Positions 1-9,157 of a DNA stretch of 64,000 nt are shown here, one piece after another (the stretch's first letter is position 1; the number at the start of each line of letters is the position of its first letter). Under the pieces are notes generated by a model. The model saw only the letters and a program-made list of their open reading frames with translations, had not been told where the DNA came from and did not search any database. Origin of the DNA: Nemophila menziesii (Eukaryota; Streptophyta; Magnoliopsida; Boraginales; Hydrophyllaceae); the NCBI GenBank assembly GCA_029959085.1, contig JARWIR010000047.1:3472001-3536000 (forward strand). Direction: 5' to 3'. The position numbers and the translations under genes are program-made.

Positions 1-367
1 GTTCATATTTTTTCAAACTAGCCCACTCATCACAAATTCTATGTACATGTTAAACAAAATATAAACCTTAACAAACATACAACAAGCTCAATAGATATAT
101 TTAAATTTGCTGATATTGAAGATCTAAGTGCCCATATCTAAAGAATAGTCTTTAAGTATATATTCTAATTAACATATTATATTCAAAGGCAAAATAATTT
201 CTAATGAATTAAAAATTTATCATCGACATGCCTAGTTTTTTCTTGGTACATATGGTGTTTTCTTAATTGAATAGAACTCTATTAGAAGTATAGTAACAAT
301 TGACTTAGTCAACTTCAACTCATTAATCATTCTCCATAATTAAATAATTTTTTTAAAGAAATTACAT
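1..367. other. AT-rich stretch with nothing recognised
   Basis: I see no ORF, RNA gene or repeat internal to the window here, apart from its duplicate at 52,404-52,770. There is no clear promoter motif ahead of the small ORF at 368. Confidence 0.5.
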
Positions 368-496
368 ATGTCAACATACTCATATTCTGTAGTAGATAAT
401 TCTAGTAAAGGATGCAACGAAGATTTACATGTAATGCAATTTTTACCAACTATGAAACTAGAAGAAGTAGTGGACTTCCTAGATTTTCTATACTAG
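368..496 (+). pseudogene. Small ORF, interrupted copy (42 codons)
   Basis: ATG at 368 opens a frame beginning MSTYSYSVVDNSSKG and ending ...VDFLDFLY then TAG at 494-496. The stop lies in a 12-bp segment (491-502, TACTAGAAAAAT) that the right copy lacks; there the frame runs on to 74 codons through a His-rich stretch. I recognise no family. The sequence around it has no visible promoter, and such a short frame can arise by chance in duplicated DNA. If it is a real gene, this allele is truncated. Confidence 0.2.
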
Positions 497-649
497 AAAA
501 ATCATCATCACCATAACCAACTAAATAAAAGCCACATTCCAACTACCATAACAAAGACCAACATCAAGTCTACTTTAACAATAGATACTACGATTTTTAT
601 GTAGTTGAATAGTCCATGCCACTATTACACATAAACCTACTAAGGAAAC

Positions 650-1026
650 AGAGAAAAAACGACGCTATTTTTGGCTTTCGACGACGCAAACGGCGCGTCC
701 CCAAAACTTTTGCCGACGCGCTACGCTGCGTCAGCTATGCGACCGTCGTTTTATATTAACGACGCTGTTCGCGAAGCGTCTCTATTAAGTTGTGATATTA
801 GGGACGCATGTTACCAAGCGTCGTTAATTAGTATAGCGTCGCCAATTTGTTATAGACATTACGGACTCTATTGCTTCACGCGTCGACTATTTAGTGGGAT
901 ATATGTCGACGCAAAACAGACTTGCGTCCCGAATGTCTTAAAGTAAATGACAACGCTTTTTAACTAAGCGTCGGCCATTTAGTGGGGTATAGTGGGATAT
1001 GTGTCGACACACATCAGACTTGCGTC
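650..1026. mobile_element. CpG-rich GACGC/GCGTC dyad array, CACTA-like subterminal region (left copy)
   Basis: In otherwise CpG-poor DNA this block carries repeated short inverted repeats of the form GACGC-N5-12-GCGTC: 683-699, 715-732, 761-780 (GACGCT/AGCGTC), 803-822 and 908-928. A related pair, ACGCTT/AAGCGTC, lies at 953-972, and a perfect palindrome GTGTCGACAC at 1,001-1,010. Clustered short repeats of this GACGC type are typical of subterminal regions of plant CACTA (En/Spm) elements, where transposase-associated proteins bind. I see no convincing CACTA/TAGTG terminal pair; CACTATTACACA at 621 is at best a degenerate left end. An open frame across the array (671-946) is most likely incidental. 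Confidence 0.6.
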
Positions 1027-1070
1027 CTCAATCTTTAGCTGCAATTCCTGTTCTCCACTCAATGTTATTA
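1027..1070 (-). pseudogene. p24 (TMED) exon fragment truncated at the GACGC array (left copy)
   Basis: Read on the minus strand, after an acceptor-like TTTGCAG, the sequence gives IEWRTGIAAKD and then TGA. This matches the p24-delta family motif around D/EWKTGVAAKDW near the end of the lumenal GOLD domain. Homology stops within a few bases of the Trp position, where the GACGC-rich block begins. It is a second partial copy of the p24 sequence, separate from the longer pseudogene at 1,346-1,955 and better preserved at this motif (IAAKD versus VATKD). Confidence 0.6.
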
Positions 1071-1345
1071 CTGCAAACTTTTGCTCTAAATAATGCACAA
1101 AAAATATAAGTCAAAGAAATCACTTACGGTTACAGCACCACAGGCTAAAAACTGCTTTCATATCAACATTTTTTATAAAGAACAAAATATCCATCAATTT
1201 TAAGTCAAAACATTAGATCCCATCTCTACATGTACGACACTAAAGAAGCTATGCTCTCATATACCATATCAAAATTCTCAACTAGACTCAAAAGTAACTA
1301 CATAACTAAAAAGGTTGATGCTAAAAAATGAATGAACAAGCCAGC

Positions 1346-1955
1346 CTATATCAATTTCTTCTTTTGGAAATATCGCTTCAAGTAAAGTATTTGTTTGATT
1401 AATTGAAGCACCAATGCAAACTGCAAATGACATTATACTGTACCATGCCACCCTAGTGTTTGTCGTTTCACTTACAGACCACATGACAGATTGTCTGCAA
1501 ACCATAATTTGTTAGGGACTGAAAAAAATACGAGGGGGCGAAAAAGCAAATTAGATAGCAAATTAGATATCATGCCGTTTCAAAAAGATAACACTTACTT
1601 AGACTTGAGATACAAAATATTTTCATCGATAGCTTTCACTGTTGCTTCAAGCTTTGCAAGCTCAAGCTCAAATCCCTACAAAAAGCATGAAAAGTTTAAA
1701 TACTTTAATTACGTTGATGCCCCTATGGTAAGAAGAGATTGCTATTAGGGACTAAAAAACCAAATACTAGCTAGAATATTCTAACCTCAGAGTTTTTCTT
1801 TTCTGGCCACGGATGCCTAATCTTTAGTTGCAACTCCTGTTCTCCACTCAATGTTCATACTTATTCGTCCGTTAAAATATATATTTACCATCTCCACCAA
1901 AAAATAATCTCTAACTTGGGTCATCTCCAGCTGTTGCACTAAATTGATATTTACT
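1346..1955 (-). pseudogene. p24-delta / TMED (emp24/gp25L family) pseudogene, last three exons (left copy)
   Basis: p24 proteins are type I membrane cargo receptors of COPI/COPII vesicles with a lumenal GOLD domain, a coiled coil, one membrane span and a dilysine-type tail. On the minus strand, exon 1,955-1,786 carries QFSATAGDD-like and EWRTGVATKD motifs. Exon 1,675-1,599 reads FELELAKLEATVKAIDENIL (coiled coil) and ends at GTAAGTG. Exon 1,494-1,346 reads SETTNTRVAWYSIMSFAVCI and then, after a frameshift near 1,400-1,410, YLKRYFQKKKLI and stop at 1,346-1,348. Intron borders are kept, so it arose from genomic DNA and not from a processed transcript. Lesions are a TAG for the expected Trp after KD (1,817-1,819), an extra base near the first donor, and the C-terminal frameshift. 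The signal peptide and most of the GOLD domain are missing. Confidence 0.82.
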
Positions 1956-2094
1956 GCCAAATAAAATAATCAAACAAGTCCGTAAATATACCATAACATA
2001 TGATACGGTGGAAAATATATATTTATCACATTCCCAAAAATATACGATCACATTTGCGAATCAAGTCCTACAACACAAGAAAATATTAAATTTA
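1956..2094. other. Short AT-rich spacer
   Basis: Upstream side of the p24 pseudogene on its own strand. I could not recognise further upstream p24 exons. Confidence 0.4.
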
Positions 2095-3440
2095 CGTTTT
2101 CATTTTGGCTTAGAGTTTGGTTAAAGTCTTTAAATTCATTATTTAAATTTTCTGGATTTGGTTGGAATTATCTTTTAATGTTTCTAAATTTGTGTAATTG
2201 TACATAAAAAAGAAGAATCAGCTAATGAAAGCACCAACTCGTAATAATTGAAATACAAGTAGCAAATTGAATTATGGAAATTAAGAATTAGAATAAAATT
2301 ATCTTTCAATTATTGATTGATATGTTCATTTGCACATAATACATGATGTATATATAGATAAATACAGGTATTGACTAAATGTATTAACTATAATAATTCA
2401 TAATTAATGGTTAATCTTGTCATCAATATTTATACAAAAAAATAGACATTTAATCATTATTTTTAAATAAATTATTTTCAAATTTATTATAATTATGATG
2501 TTATTAGATAATTATGATGATATTTGTAGGAAAAATTAGAATGAATTTGTTAGTGTACGAGGAACATCTTTCATTGACATATTGGTATTAATGATAATTT
2601 TTTTGACATATTCATTTTACCCAATTATCAATGGTTTATTCTTGAACATCAATAATTATCTCTACAAAAATCCATAACATAATCATTGACTTAAGATGTT
2701 TCTTTATATAATCCTCCAGAATTAACCGATCAATTTATTTCAATGGAATCTAATTTTAAACAATTTTAAACAAAAATTATCTATTTAAAAAAAACTTAGG
2801 TAAAGTATTTGAATTTCTAGTGAAATGTTTTAGATTTGGTTTAAACTGTCATGTAATATTTTGAAGTGTGTCTTGGTACATAGGTTGGACAAAGATCAAC
2901 TAATAAAAGAACAAACTTGTAATAAACATCTTTAGTTGGTATCTCTGTATTACATACCCACTATACGTAATTATCAATGGTTATTTTTAAAAATCAATAT
3001 CAAACACAAGAAAAATCAATAATATAGTGATTGATTAAAGGTATTTTTTGTACATAATCCATTCGATCCATTTTTGTTTCATTTGAATATAATTTTAAAA
3101 CAATTTTAAACAAAAATTATCTAATTGAATCAAATTTAGGTAAAGTATTTAATTTTTTGTGAAATGTCTTAGATTTGGTTTAAATTATCCTGTAGTATTT
3201 TTAAGTGTGTCAAGGTACATAGGAGGTACATGGATCAATTGATAAAAGATGTAACATGTAAAAATTAAAATAGATGAATGAGAAAATTGAAATACATAAA
3301 TTGAAAGACATGAATAAAATGAGATTTTTTTAAAAATATTGATTTATTCGTACGTGATACATGATTAATTTATAAATCAATACTAGATATAGTAAAAATA
3401 CCTATCTATAAGTAACAGTTCTTCTTATTATTCATATATA
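2095..3440. repeat. Degenerate satellite-like tandem repeats (left copy)
   Basis: A block containing TTTGGTT..AA(T/C)T, then a GTACATA motif and AACTTGTAATAA-like sequence recurs at about 2,157, 2,833 and 3,171; the last two are ~338 bp apart and the first two ~676 bp (2 x 338). A second landmark, TTGTTAGTGTACGAGGAACAT at 2,548, has a diverged partner near 2,920. The same family recurs at 48,150-52,000. No coding potential. Confidence 0.6.
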
Positions 3441-5198
3441 TACAACTGTAATAAAAAATTTAATAGTTATTGCTAAATAATTTTTTTTTCACATCTTGTA
3501 ATAAGGATGATACATATTCCTTTTCATCACACTATCTCCTTCATACAATTGAAAGTTCGAGCATTTGCTAGAGAATTCTTTGCCCCTTAGTATTTGAGTC
3601 ACTACGACTTTTTTATTATAGATTTGACACGATTCCTTCTGATTTAGAGAGTTATAAATATTCTGGGGTGTAGTTTTGCATTTCTACATTTGAGATTGTA
3701 ACCCAAGCATTAGACACTAGATAGTTATACAAAAAATCATCCACAAACCTTTGCCTAAAGTAATATTCATATCCCCCTTCTTATTAAATTTCACGATGAA
3801 ATACCATGACCAACGTTAACAATTTCGAACAACCCCTTCGGACTCCATATTTGTTTTAGTTTTGAAGCCAAATAGTTATACCATACTTTATACTCCAATA
3901 GTCTAATTACAATTGTGCTAATCTTAAGTTTAATTTATTCAATTTTATCTTCTCTTGATCTCGCAACTTGTAGATATTCATAAATCTCAATGTATTAATC
4001 ATCTTCATTAAGTGTAGTAAAATACATTTTCTCTTCATTCACTACCTTAATTTTCATATTCTAATCTAAATCAACTATAACCATAATTACTATATTCATA
4101 CAAGCGATATGTCATTCACATGTCCTCCTTGGGGGCTCACTGATTGAGTAATACAAGGAGTTACCTTCTGACCATCGTTTTAAGTTAGGAGACTCAATTG
4201 ATGTAAATATCGGGAAATATTAATTATTTTCCTCATTATTAGGGAGCGGTTGTTTTATTATATTTCTCGAAACTCGAGTAGTGTAGCAGTTAATTTTCAT
4301 ATTTATGATTTAGTTGCTGAAAATATCCAAAAATATTTTTGCAAGTTTTTTAATGGGTTATTTATATCTTTGCAAGTTTTTGTTATGGGTTATTTATATC
4401 TTTTTAATGGTTGCATGAATTTTTATAATAGGTTGCATCATAATTGAATCAATTTAGATGATAAAAGGAGAAATATTTATAAACAAAAATCTAATATAGA
4501 TATATTATGCCACCCTAATTTTAGTTAACGCCCACTGCTTGTTTCCTCTCTACATCATATTTTTTCCCCTCTATAATAATTTATTATTTATAATTATTAT
4601 TAATATCATTATTTATAAAAAATAGATTTGTCAAAATGATGTCTATAATAATTATTTATTTAGTTAATATATATATTTTTAAATAAAAAATGTGTCAATA
4701 AATATATGAGTAAATGAGTTATAAAGTATATTAATAAATTAAAAATCATGCCTCTAATAGGATTATTTTTATACTATATGTCATACTCTCTTATTATATC
4801 AAAATATAGATAAATGAAATATTTGAATAAAATAATTTCAGATAGGTAAATATATATATATATAATGAATATATGTATAAATATATATTATATATAAAAA
4901 TATTGTCATATATGGTTTCTGCTAAGATTGTTTGTGAAAATATATGCTTTGCATTTTTCTAAATTATACTGACAAATACACGAGTTATTTAATAATAATT
5001 TTTATTTTCTTAATAATAATTATATATAAAATCAAATACCTATATATATATATATATAGAATATCAAATCACATTGTTAATATACGATTGGTATGAAGAT
5101 ATTTGTTTTTAAGAAACTTAATTAAAAATATATAACTAGATTTGATTAAAATATATTTGAGAAAAATATAATTTTGAAAAAACTATATTAATTTACAT
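3441..5198. other. AT-rich non-coding stretch; short direct repeat and AT runs
   Basis: I see no supportable gene. A ~32-bp sequence (TTTGCAAGTTTTT..GGGTTATTTATATC) is tandemly duplicated at about 4,336-4,404 and creates a small open frame there. AT dinucleotide runs at ~4,848-4,864 and ~5,041-5,058 differ in length from the right copy. Confidence 0.6.
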
Positions 5199-5900
5199 GT
5201 GGGATAGATAATATACGGTAGAAAGGATCCGTGGAAGCCCAAAAATTATCCAATGCAACGTGGAAGCCCAAGAAGCATAACCGTTCTTCATCTATTCAAC
5301 TTTACTGTTAGTATATGATCTATATATAGATCCATATGAAGACAATAAAGGAATCTAGAAAATAATATTGTATTTAAGTTTATTTTATTTAGTTTAATTA
5401 GTCTAGTCTATTAAAAAGAGTGAAAAATCATTCACTGGTGAAGGCAAGCAATCCAACAATTATATGAACAGAAAATTGGAAAATATTTTATCAAGGACTT
5501 ATGATGGATATGAAGATCAAATATATAAAATAATTCATCCTTCAAAAAAGTCTCTATAGTATTAATTTTTTCAGTGTTTCTTCTTTTGTACGATAAATTT
5601 GAGAAAGGTATGAAAATATTTATTGACCTAAACCTTGAGGACCAGGTTCTTCGTGAAGGAGATGGTGATGTAATGATTAATGGGATAGATAATATACGTG
5701 GCAGTAGAAAGGATACATAGAAGCCCAAGTATTATCCAATGCAACGTGGAAGCCCAAGAAGCATGACCGTTCTTCATCTATTCAACTTTACCGTCAGTAT
5801 ATGATCTATATATAGATCCATATGAAGACAATAAAGGAATCTAGAAAATAATATTGTATTTAAGTTTATTTTATTTAGTTTAATTAGTCTAGTCTATTAC

Positions 5901-6214
5901 TGTAAATCTTCATTATACGTGGCAGTAGAGAAGATACGTGGAAACCCAAGAATTATCCAATGCAACGTGGAAGCCCAAGAAGCATAACCGTTCTTCATCT
6001 ATTCAACTTTCCCGTTAGTATATGATCTATATATACATCCATATGAAGACAATAAAGGAATCCAGAAAATAAATATTGTCTTTAGGTTTTGGTTTAGGTT
6101 TAGTCTATTTAGTTACGATCAAGTATATCTTGTACAATCACAGTTGTATATACATTGTATCTTCTGTACATATTTCTATAAATAAAACGTATGTGTTCAT
6201 CACTATTCATTACA
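5901..6214 (+). mobile_element. 5' LTR of the complete short LTR element (left copy)
   Basis: It begins TGTAA and ends TTACA, the short inverted ends expected of an LTR. It includes a TATA-like TATAAATAAAA just before its end. It is followed directly by AATTTGGTGCTTTCATTGAG, which sits where a tRNA primer-binding site should be; I did not assign the tRNA. The partner LTR is 6,871-7,166. Confidence 0.65.
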
Positions 6215-6257
6215 AATTTGGTGCTTTCATTGAGAGGCTATAAAGGATTGTATTCGA

Positions 6258-6572
6258 ATGGATGAAGCCTTAGAAAAATTTCAATATGAAACAGCCCTGA
6301 AGTTCACATCAAGCAGACTCACAAACCAAGAAAACAAAGTTGTAACATTACAAAATACAATTGAAACCTTTTGTAAATTACTTCAAAAAGGTTCTGATCA
6401 AATAAATCTACTTGATATGAACAATTCATTGTTTCCACAAAAATATTCATGTTCATCAACAAACTCCAATTCATCAAATGATTTTTCACAATTAGATTCT
6501 TACTCAACAACAAATGTATGTTCTACGGTACGGTGGCGCCTAGATTTGTACATAGCCCTCACAATGTTTTAG
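6258..6572 (+). CDS. Unrecognised ORF inside the short LTR element (104 codons, left copy)
   Basis: ATG lies ~40 bp after the primer-site-like sequence, where a gag-like frame would begin. The product starts MDEALEKFQYETALKF, is predicted helical for ~60 residues and then Ser/Asn-rich. A second frame (6,518-6,940; KGKQSNTYMNRMLENIL, then a hydrophobic VIIFSVFLLLYD stretch and FIDLNIEDKVLPEGDGD) overlaps it out of frame. The 3' part also occurs, degraded, at 5,413-5,668. I recognise neither as gag nor as a host protein; it may be a decayed or captured coding segment. The overlapping minus-strand frames are shadows. Confidence 0.25.
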   Translation: MDEALEKFQYETALKFTSSRLTNQENKVVTLQNTIETFCKLLQKGSDQINLLDMNNSLFPQKYSCSSTNSNSSNDFSQLDSYSTTNVCSTVRWRLDLYIALTMF

Positions 6573-6870
6573 TGAGTCGAGAGAATCAATTATCTGTGGT
6601 ACCTCTAGTTAAAAAGAATGAACAATCATTCACTGGTAAAGGCAAGCAATCCAACACTTATATGAACAGAATGTTGGAAAATATTTTATCTAGGAGTTAT
6701 GATGGATATGCAGATCAAATATATAAAATAATTAATCGTTCAAAAAAGGCTCTGGGTACAGTAATAATATTTTCGGTGTTTCTTCTTTTGTACGATAAAA
6801 TTGAGAAAGGTATGAAAATATTTATTGACTTGAACATTGAGGACAAGGTTCTTCCTGAAGGAGACGGTGA

Positions 6871-7166
6871 TGTAATGATTAATGGGATTATAATATACGT
6901 GGTAGTAGAGAAGATACTTGGAAACCCAAGAATTATCTAATGCAACGTGAAAGCCCATGAAACATAACCGTTCTTCATCTATTCAACTTTCCCGTTAGTA
7001 TATGATCAAATAAAGGAATCAAGAAAATAAATATTGTCTTTAGGTTTAGGTTTAGTTTATTTAGTTACGATCAAGTATATCATGTACAATCACAGTTGTA
7101 TATACATTGTATCTTCTGTACATATTTCTATAAATAAAATATATGTGTTCATCACTATTCATTACA
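6871..7166 (+). mobile_element. 3' LTR of the complete short LTR element (left copy)
   Basis: Starts TGTAA and ends ATTACA, matching the LTR at 5,901-6,214 with scattered substitutions and two deletions. The purine-rich GAAGGAGACGGTGA (6,857-6,870) lies immediately upstream, as a polypurine tract would. I see no clear target-site duplication outside the pair. Confidence 0.65.
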
Positions 7167-7680
7167 GTATTTTAGTTAATAGTATACTGTATTGGAATGT
7201 TCAGTAATCCAATACAAAAATATGATAAAATATTTCATATAAATTATGTCAACCAATTTTAATATATTTATCTATATTATGTGAGTTTGAAAGATTATCA
7301 TAGTTCAGTATATACAAAAATATATCTTATTGTATATATTATAAAAATATCTTTCTCTACATATTGTGTTTATAGTTTTTAGTATACATAAGAAGATCAT
7401 ATTATGATCGTTGATCATAACATTTCAAAACATTTCTATGAGGTTAGTTTGTTTTACTATATTAGTGTTAATTATTAAAATTTATTTTGTAGTATAAGTT
7501 TAACATTTTTAATTATTTTACTTGAAATTCATAATCTCTTCAAAGAGAAAACATAAAGTGATTACTTTGTAGGTTATTATAGATTTTCCATTTAACACAT
7601 ATGTTTACATAATTTAATATAGACTATATTCTAATTTACTCAAAAAAATTGAATTATGTATCAAATTCACATTCCCAGCA
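7167..7680. other. AT-rich stretch with nothing recognised
   Basis: No ORF, inverted repeat or dispersed repeat that I could support. Confidence 0.5.
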
Positions 7681-7682
7681 CA

Positions 7683-7910
7683 AAAGATGATAGTTAGTAG
7701 TTGATAACTCTTATAAAAACTGTAGAAAATATGAAATTATTTAATTAAAGTACAAGTTTGGTTGACTAATAACACAAAATCAATTCCACGTTCTAAACAT
7801 AAGAGATAATGGTTAGTAGTTAATAACACTTCCAATAAACTATAGAAAGTATGTAATCATTTAATTAAAGTACAAGTTTGGTTGACTAATCGAACACAAA
7901 TCATATGATA
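7683..7910. repeat. ~117-bp tandem duplication
   Basis: A segment containing GATAGTTAGTAGTTGATAAC and, ~60 bp later, TTTAATTAAAGTACAAGTTT is followed by a diverged second copy (GATAATGGTTAGTAGTTAATAAC..., starting ~7,803). Both end in GGTTGACTAAT. The right duplicate carries the same pair near 60,069-60,296. Confidence 0.75.
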
Positions 7911-8100
7911 CCAAACTGAACCTTCAACTTGTATTACACATAAACAAAAACTATTGGCCTTTCTACTTGATACAAAATTTAGAATTGTATTTGTGATGTG
8001 AGAGGATTCTCTCATGTTTCTAATTATTTAACATCTAATACATGTATTTAAATTATACTTAGATGAAATTAAGCCTATTTATCTATCATATTTAAATTAA

Positions 8101-8270
8101 GAAAATTCTTCTATCCAATATTAGATCAACCCACACCAATTATATTGATACACATACCCATGTTTTAAACTTACAAAAGTAACTAACTAGTTAATCTAAT
8201 GACATTTGTTTTGGTATAATATTCAATAGATGTGATGTGAATATTGGACCATCCAATATTGGATGGAAGT
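8101..8270 (-). mobile_element. MITE with palindromic ends (CCAATATTGGAT family, left copy)
   Basis: The left end ATTCTTCTATCCAATATTAG and right end CCATCCAATATTGGATGGAA form ~19-bp imperfect terminal inverted repeats. The right end contains the perfect 18-bp palindrome CCATCCAATATTGGATGG. Its reverse complement aligns along its length with the elements at 11,815-11,979 and 25,617-25,789, sharing ATGTCATTAGATTAA in the middle, so a ~165-bp family is inserted in both orientations. Target duplications are not clear. Confidence 0.7.
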
Positions 8271-8380
8271 CTTACCATTAAATTAAAGGATTCAAACTGA
8301 GTTGAATAATCACAACTTCAATACTCTTTTTTTAATATGTCATATTACTATATATTAAACCTATCAATTTGATATTCTTT

Positions 8381-9016
8381 ATATTAATTTGTTTTAATGT
8401 TTCTTTTTTTTGCATAATATATAAATTTTTGATATTCTTTATCAATTTTATTTAATCATATTATTGGGAAATTTTCGAGTTGATGTAACAGTTTATACAT
8501 GCAGATGAGAAAGAGCTTATCTAAATTAGTATTATCAAACTTTTCTTACTTCTCCAAGAAAATTTAGCTATTTACATGGTGGCCTAATTAAGTGCTTCTT
8601 TATTTTTTTTAAACATATATTGTAAATTGAAAAATTAGTTTGTGTATAATGCAAAAGTGAAAATTACTCAATCTAATGTTCTATTTATACATTTTTTAAA
8701 TATGCAATATATGAACTCGTAATAATCAACAAATAATTTGTCTCCCTTGACTTTATAAAAACCCTCTACAAGGTCATGATATATGTATGGTCATATATCT
8801 TTTTTTGCATTAGTTCTTATATTTTGATTATCTTTATCAATTTTATTTTGGATACCGTACGGAACTTTGCAAGTTGATGCTGTAATTTATTCACGCATAG
8901 GAGATAAAGCTTCTCCAAGTAAGTATTATTAAGATTTTCTTACTTTTTTTGAGTAAGTATTCTACAATATTATAAAAGTTTTATGTATATGGTTGCATAA
9001 TTTAGTGCTTCAGTAC
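8381..9016. other. AT-rich non-coding stretch
   Basis: No gene or clear repeat. A TGATATTCTTTATCAATTTT motif near 8,430 is the probable template for the filler at 8,371. Confidence 0.5.
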
Positions 9017-9042
9017 ATATATATATATATATATATATATAT
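9017..9042. repeat. (AT)13 microsatellite (left copy)
   Basis: Perfect AT dinucleotide run flanked by TTCAGTAC and GAAAGAATAATAG. The right copy has (AT)35 at the same site. Confidence 0.95.
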
Positions 9043-9157
9043 GAAAGAATAATAGACATCGATAGATTTTTTTAATAAAGCTTATAAGGTATCTTTAAAA
9101 CTAATTTTTTAAATTTCTGCTTGCTTATGTAGTTATGTTTTGCATCTTTCTTGAATA

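Larger units (their letters stand above)
5199..7166 (+). mobile_element. Nested cluster of short (TRIM-like) LTR elements (left copy)
   Basis: One ~230-310 bp sequence containing ATCCAATGCAACGTGGAAGC and ACCGTTCTTCATCTATTCAA occurs four times in direct orientation: 5,199-5,412, 5,669-5,900, 5,901-6,214 and 6,871-7,166. Two internal segments, 5,413-5,668 and 6,215-6,870, share a ~255-bp homologous part. The first two LTR-like copies stop at the same internal point (TAGTCTATTA), so the cluster is an older, end-deleted element joined directly to a more complete one. There is no gag-pol, consistent with terminal-repeat retrotransposons in miniature or another non-autonomous LTR element. Confidence 0.7.

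Noticed and set aside
671..946. 91-codon open frame, identical in both duplicates, as a gene
   Set aside because: It coincides with the CpG-rich dyad array. Cys/Tyr/Arg-rich translation and lack of any gene signals suggest it is open by chance; conservation only reflects the recent duplication.
1491..1748. Plus-strand 85-codon frame as a gene
   Set aside because: It lies antisense to the p24 coiled-coil exon and introns; the p24 reading on the minus strand explains the sequence better.
4250..4447. 65-codon frame (MFYYISRNSSS...)
   Set aside because: It is built over a ~32-bp tandem duplication in AT-rich DNA; aromatic-rich residues are what such DNA encodes by chance.
5432..5728. 98-codon minus-strand frame
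   Set aside because: Antisense to the degraded interior and LTR of the short LTR element, whose plus strand is the meaningful one.
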